Source: Methanomassiliicoccaceae archaeon
GTDB lineage: Archaea; Thermoplasmatota; Thermoplasmata; Methanomassiliicoccales; Methanomethylophilaceae
DNA length: 9,799 bases
Assembly (NCBI GenBank): GCA_009786295.1
Contig: WQTN01000108.1
Span: 1-9,799, forward strand
Reading direction: 5' to 3'
The position numbers and the translations under genes were made by a program. Of this stretch, positions 7,177-9,799 are shown in pieces (position 1 is the first letter of the stretch; each line of letters begins with the position of its first letter). The notes under the pieces were generated by a model. That model did not search any database, had not been told where the DNA came from, and saw only the letters and a list, made by a program, of their open reading frames with translations.

Positions 7177-9729
7177 ATGGATCTCAGAGGGCTTACCGAA
7201 AAAGAGGTCAGGGACAGGATTTCCGAAGGCAAGGTGAACAAGTTCGAGTCCCCGGTAAGCAGAAGCAATTTGGACATAGTCATAAAGAATGTCTGTACCA
7301 CATTCAATCTGATCCTTTTCATCCTTGGCGCAGCTCTGCTGTATTTCAACGAACCGATCAGCGCTCTGTCGGCCACCGGCGTCATTGCCCTTAACGTGCT
7401 GATCTCGACCATACAGGAGATGAGGGCAAAAAGAAGGCTGGATAAGATCGCGCTGCTTCTCAGGCCGACGGCCCATGTCTTAAGGGATGGGGCAGAGACG
7501 CAGATAGACCCGTCCAAGATAGTGATGGATGACATCATCCGTTTGTCCTCCGGCGATCAGGCGCAGGTGGATGGCGAGATCCTTTCATCAAATTCGCTCG
7601 AAATGGATGAATCCCTGCTTACCGGAGAGTCCCGTACAGTGAGGAAACGTGCAGGAGATACAATCTATTCTGGTGCTGTATGCATAACAGGCGAAGGATA
7701 TTACAGAGTGACCGCGCTTGGAGAAGACACATATGCATCGAAGATGCTGCTAAGCGCCAAGAAATACAAGAGGAAGAACACGCCCCTGCAGAGGGAGACC
7801 TCTACCGTGACAAAGATGCTCATGATCATGGCATTCTTCTTCCTGCTGATACTTGCGGTCATCAACGCTCTGACAGGAAGCGGGGCCAAGCTCTTTGCGA
7901 TAAAGTCGGTGTTAGTCCTGGACATCGTGCCGGTGGCCCTTTTCCTTCTGATCACGATAACTTATATGATCGCGGCCGTCAGGATGGCGAACAGCGGCGT
8001 GCTGCTGCAGAATTCGAACTCGGTCGAATCGATGAGCCATGTAGACACAGTATGCATGGACAAGACGGGCACGATAACAACGAACAAACTCCTCTACAAC
8101 GGAATGGAGGCTTTCATCGACGACAGCGAAGCAAAACTCCTGGTCCGGCTGTTCGTAGGTTCGACGGGAAGCAAGAACAATACCGTGAAAGCGCTGGAAA
8201 AAGAATTCGGCAGCGAGGAGTCAATGCTCAAGGAAGAGATCCAGTTCTCCTCGGAAAGGAAATACAGTGCAGTGAGGATATCGTCAGGAAGTATTTCTCG
8301 GACAATATTCATGGGCGCATGGCCATTCCTCAAAGAGCATGTCAAAGGTGCGGACATATCATCTGAGATCTCAGAACTTTCTAAGAAAGGTCTAAGGACG
8401 ATTGTCCTCTGCGAAGGCCCCGATGTTTTGCTATATTCCGGCGATGAGCCTGCGATACCGGAACTGAGACTGGTTGCGCTGATATCAATCAGAGATGAGG
8501 TCAGACCCGATTGCAGAGAGATAATAGACGATTTCCAAAAGAACGGCATGGACCTCAAGGTGATATCCGGCGACGATCCGGAAACGGTCAACGCCCTGTT
8601 CTCGCTTGCCGACATCTCGGGCGACAGGAACATAATCTCGGGAGATGAGCTTGCGGCGCTGCCGGAGGAAGAATTCGACGCCACAATCCTCAGAACCAAT
8701 ATCTTCGGGAGGATGAAGCCCGAACAGAAGGAGATGGTGGTCGCTTCTCTCAAGAAAAGCGGGCGGTATGTGGCGATGGTGGGCGATGGCGTCAATGATG
8801 TAAGGTCGCTCAAAGCAGCTAACGTAGGGGTGGCATTGCAAAGCGGGAGCGGCGCGGCAAGAGGTGTCGCCGATATGGTCTTGGTGGATGACAATTTCTC
8901 GGCGCTTCCCAAAGCGATAACCGAAGGGAAGAAGACCGTTACAGGGATGAGGGACATCCTGCGCCTGTATCTGACGAGGAACTTTGTGCTTGCGATGCTC
9001 GTGGCGGTACTCCTGATCGCGCTGGGAAGGTTCCCTATGCTGCCTGTGCATAATGCGTTCTATGCGATCGCATCAGTGGCATTCGCCGCATTCTTAATGG
9101 CGATATGGGCAAAACCGTCGAACAATAAAGCAATGATACTTCCGGGGGTCCTCAGATTCTCGATACCCATGGCGGTGATGATAGTCGGGTTTGGGCTGGT
9201 TGTTTATGCGGTGTTCCTGGTCTATACTGGGAATGGGACCTTCGATCTGGGATATGATTTCTACCGCGGCATGTATGAGGGGTACGGAAGCTCGCCCATG
9301 TGGAGCGATTGGGACGGATTCTGGGAACATATGTCCCCCGGCAATGAAAGCTTCGGAGAGGTGACCGCAAGGAATGCGATGCTGATATTCCTGATGCTTT
9401 CTGGAATATCCCAACTGTTGTTCATCTATCCGCTGGCCAGATTCTACTCGGTGGACGGAGCGGTTTCCAAAGACCTTAAACCCACAATATTGGCTCTTTT
9501 GCTGTTCGGACTTGTGGCGCTTGTGTACGAGGTACCTCAGGTAGCGGTAGGGGTGGCCTCGCTCGCAATGTTCCCAACAGAATACTATCTGATGATAATC
9601 GGTTTTGTGATACTGTGGTTCTTCTTCGCTGTGCTTTTGCTGAAAAGCCGGCCAATGAGGAAGATATCCGATGCGGCAGAATCCGCTTACCAAAAGTCGC
9701 TTGAAACGGAGACCAAGAAAGACAAATGA
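7177..9729 (+). CDS. P-type cation-transporting ATPase, CtpE-like architecture
   Basis: This membrane pump has 850 residues from the ATG at 7177. Predicted membrane helices lie near 43-58, 62-80, 213-233, 242-267, 598-617, 626-645, 661-682, 734-753, 769-790 and 802-822. The actuator domain carries TGES (149-152). The phosphorylated aspartate is D295 in DKTGT, the nucleotide domain has KYSAV (362-366), and the hinge is GDGVND (536-541) followed by a Ser/Gly-rich segment typical of CtpE-like pumps. No heavy-metal-binding domain or CPC motif is present, which argues against a P1B metal pump. Helix 4 reads VPVAL instead of the PEGL of calcium-type pumps, and helix 6 lacks the usual aspartate, so the ion cannot be assigned. 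A loop of about 50 residues, rich in aromatic and acidic residues, separates helices 7 and 8. Earlier in-frame starts exist (GTG 7162, ATG 7165); 7177 is preferred because it fits the TATA box spacing. Confidence 0.9.
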   Translation: MDLRGLTEKEVRDRISEGKVNKFESPVSRSNLDIVIKNVCTTFNLILFILGAALLYFNEPISALSATGVIALNVLISTIQEMRAKRRLDKIALLLRPTAHVLRDGAETQIDPSKIVMDDIIRLSSGDQAQVDGEILSSNSLEMDESLLTGESRTVRKRAGDTIYSGAVCITGEGYYRVTALGEDTYASKMLLSAKKYKRKNTPLQRETSTVTKMLMIMAFFFLLILAVINALTGSGAKLFAIKSVLVLDIVPVALFLLITITYMIAAVRMANSGVLLQNSNSVESMSHVDTVCMDKTGTITTNKLLYNGMEAFIDDSEAKLLVRLFVGSTGSKNNTVKALEKEFGSEESMLKEEIQFSSERKYSAVRISSGSISRTIFMGAWPFLKEHVKGADISSEISELSKKGLRTIVLCEGPDVLLYSGDEPAIPELRLVALISIRDEVRPDCREIIDDFQKNGMDLKVISGDDPETVNALFSLADISGDRNIISGDELAALPEEEFDATILRTNIFGRMKPEQKEMVVASLKKSGRYVAMVGDGVNDVRSLKAANVGVALQSGSGAARGVADMVLVDDNFSALPKAITEGKKTVTGMRDILRLYLTRNFVLAMLVAVLLIALGRFPMLPVHNAFYAIASVAFAAFLMAIWAKPSNNKAMILPGVLRFSIPMAVMIVGFGLVVYAVFLVYTGNGTFDLGYDFYRGMYEGYGSSPMWSDWDGFWEHMSPGNESFGEVTARNAMLIFLMLSGISQLLFIYPLARFYSVDGAVSKDLKPTILALLLFGLVALVYEVPQVAVGVASLAMFPTEYYLMIIGFVILWFFFAVLLLKSRPMRKISDAAESAYQKSLETETKKDK

Positions 9730-9799
9730 TCACGGGCGGTATTTTCCGGACCTGTACATCCCGATCATGACGTGGGAGGCCATTCTCGCATCCGACAGC
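9730..9799 (-). CDS. C-terminal end of a convergent gene, unidentified (partial)
   Basis: On the minus strand the frame is open from the window edge to a TGA at 9732-9730 and gives 22 residues ending in MIGMYRSGKYRP. The stop abuts the ATPase stop, giving a tail-to-tail arrangement with no spacer. Codon choice (AGG, AGA, ATG-rich) resembles the rest of the window. The opposite strand is also open here in one frame but lacks a start close by. The fragment is too short to name a family. Confidence 0.45.
   Translation of the reverse strand, partial: LSDARMASHVMIGMYRSGKYRP

Noticed and set aside
7131..7394. Plus-strand frame starting at ATG 7131
   Set aside because: It is out of frame with the ATPase, mostly overlaps its coding sequence, has a basic low-information translation and no ribosome binding site.
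7680..8366. Open plus-strand frame of 228 codons inside the ATPase
   Set aside because: It is out of frame with the ATPase, gives an Arg/Gln/His-rich translation without a domain, and overlaps essential ATPase sequence.
8094..8957. Open minus-strand frame of 287 codons, rich in serine
   Set aside because: It is antisense to the ATPase P and N domains, and its Ser/Leu-rich low-complexity composition is typical of a reverse-strand shadow.
9726..9768. Imperfect inverted repeat ATGATC..GGG / CCCGATCAT considered as a bidirectional terminator
   Set aside because: The stem is interrupted by a two-base bulge, the loop is 23 bases, no T-run follows, and it lies in the probable coding end of the minus-strand gene.
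1..9799. CRISPR arrays, tRNA or rRNA genes, and insertion sequences
   Set aside because: No regularly spaced repeats, cloverleaf-like non-coding stretches or transposase motifs were seen; the only non-coding spans are 147 and 110 bases and are explained by promoters and repeats.

Overview
The window looks like a stretch of an archaeal chromosome, most likely from the Thermoplasmata / Methanomassiliicoccales side of the Euryarchaeota. This is an inference from moderate GC content, dominance of AGG/AGA arginine and ATA isoleucine codons, archaeal TATA boxes (TTTATATC, TTTATAAT) about 28 bases before start codons that lack ribosome binding sites, and Shine-Dalgarno sites inside operons. All six visible coding ends are TGA, with no TAG or TAA, which would fit a lineage that reserves TAG for pyrrolysine. 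The taxon has not been confirmed by any search.

Region 1 (bases 2-5300) is a two-gene operon resembling bacterial addBA. The first gene enters from outside the window. It encodes an AddB-like subunit with a helicase-like N-terminal part whose motifs look degenerate, followed by a RecB-type nuclease held by a four-cysteine iron-sulfur cluster. The second gene overlaps it by 14 bases and encodes an AddA-like protein with all superfamily 1A helicase motifs plus a C-terminal RecB-type nuclease. Together they should form a dual-nuclease helicase that resects double-strand breaks and/or degrades foreign linear DNA.

Region 2 (5301-5447) is a 147-base spacer, about 88% AT between 5331 and 5430. It holds an 11-bp perfect inverted repeat, an overlapping 13-bp inverted pair with arms 39 bases apart, the promoter of the next operon, and an orphan ribosome-binding-site/mini-ORF directly after addA.

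Region 3 (5448-7066) is a hipBA-type toxin-antitoxin operon: a small XRE-family DNA-binding antitoxin, then a HipA-family Ser/Thr kinase with apparently intact catalytic residues. The two genes overlap by ATGA.

Region 4 (7067-7176) is a 110-base spacer with a T-run, a perfect 14-bp palindrome and two possible TATA boxes. It leads into a full-length ten-helix P-type ATPase (7177-9729), closest in architecture to the CtpE-like cation pumps but with an altered membrane helix 4 signature (PVAL rather than PEGL). The last 70 bases probably hold the C-terminus of a convergent gene on the minus strand.

No rRNA, tRNA, CRISPR array or insertion sequence was seen. The most notable points are the bacterial-type AddAB complex and HipBA side by side in an apparent archaeon, the layered operator-like palindromes before hipB, and the unusual ion-site sequence of the ATPase.
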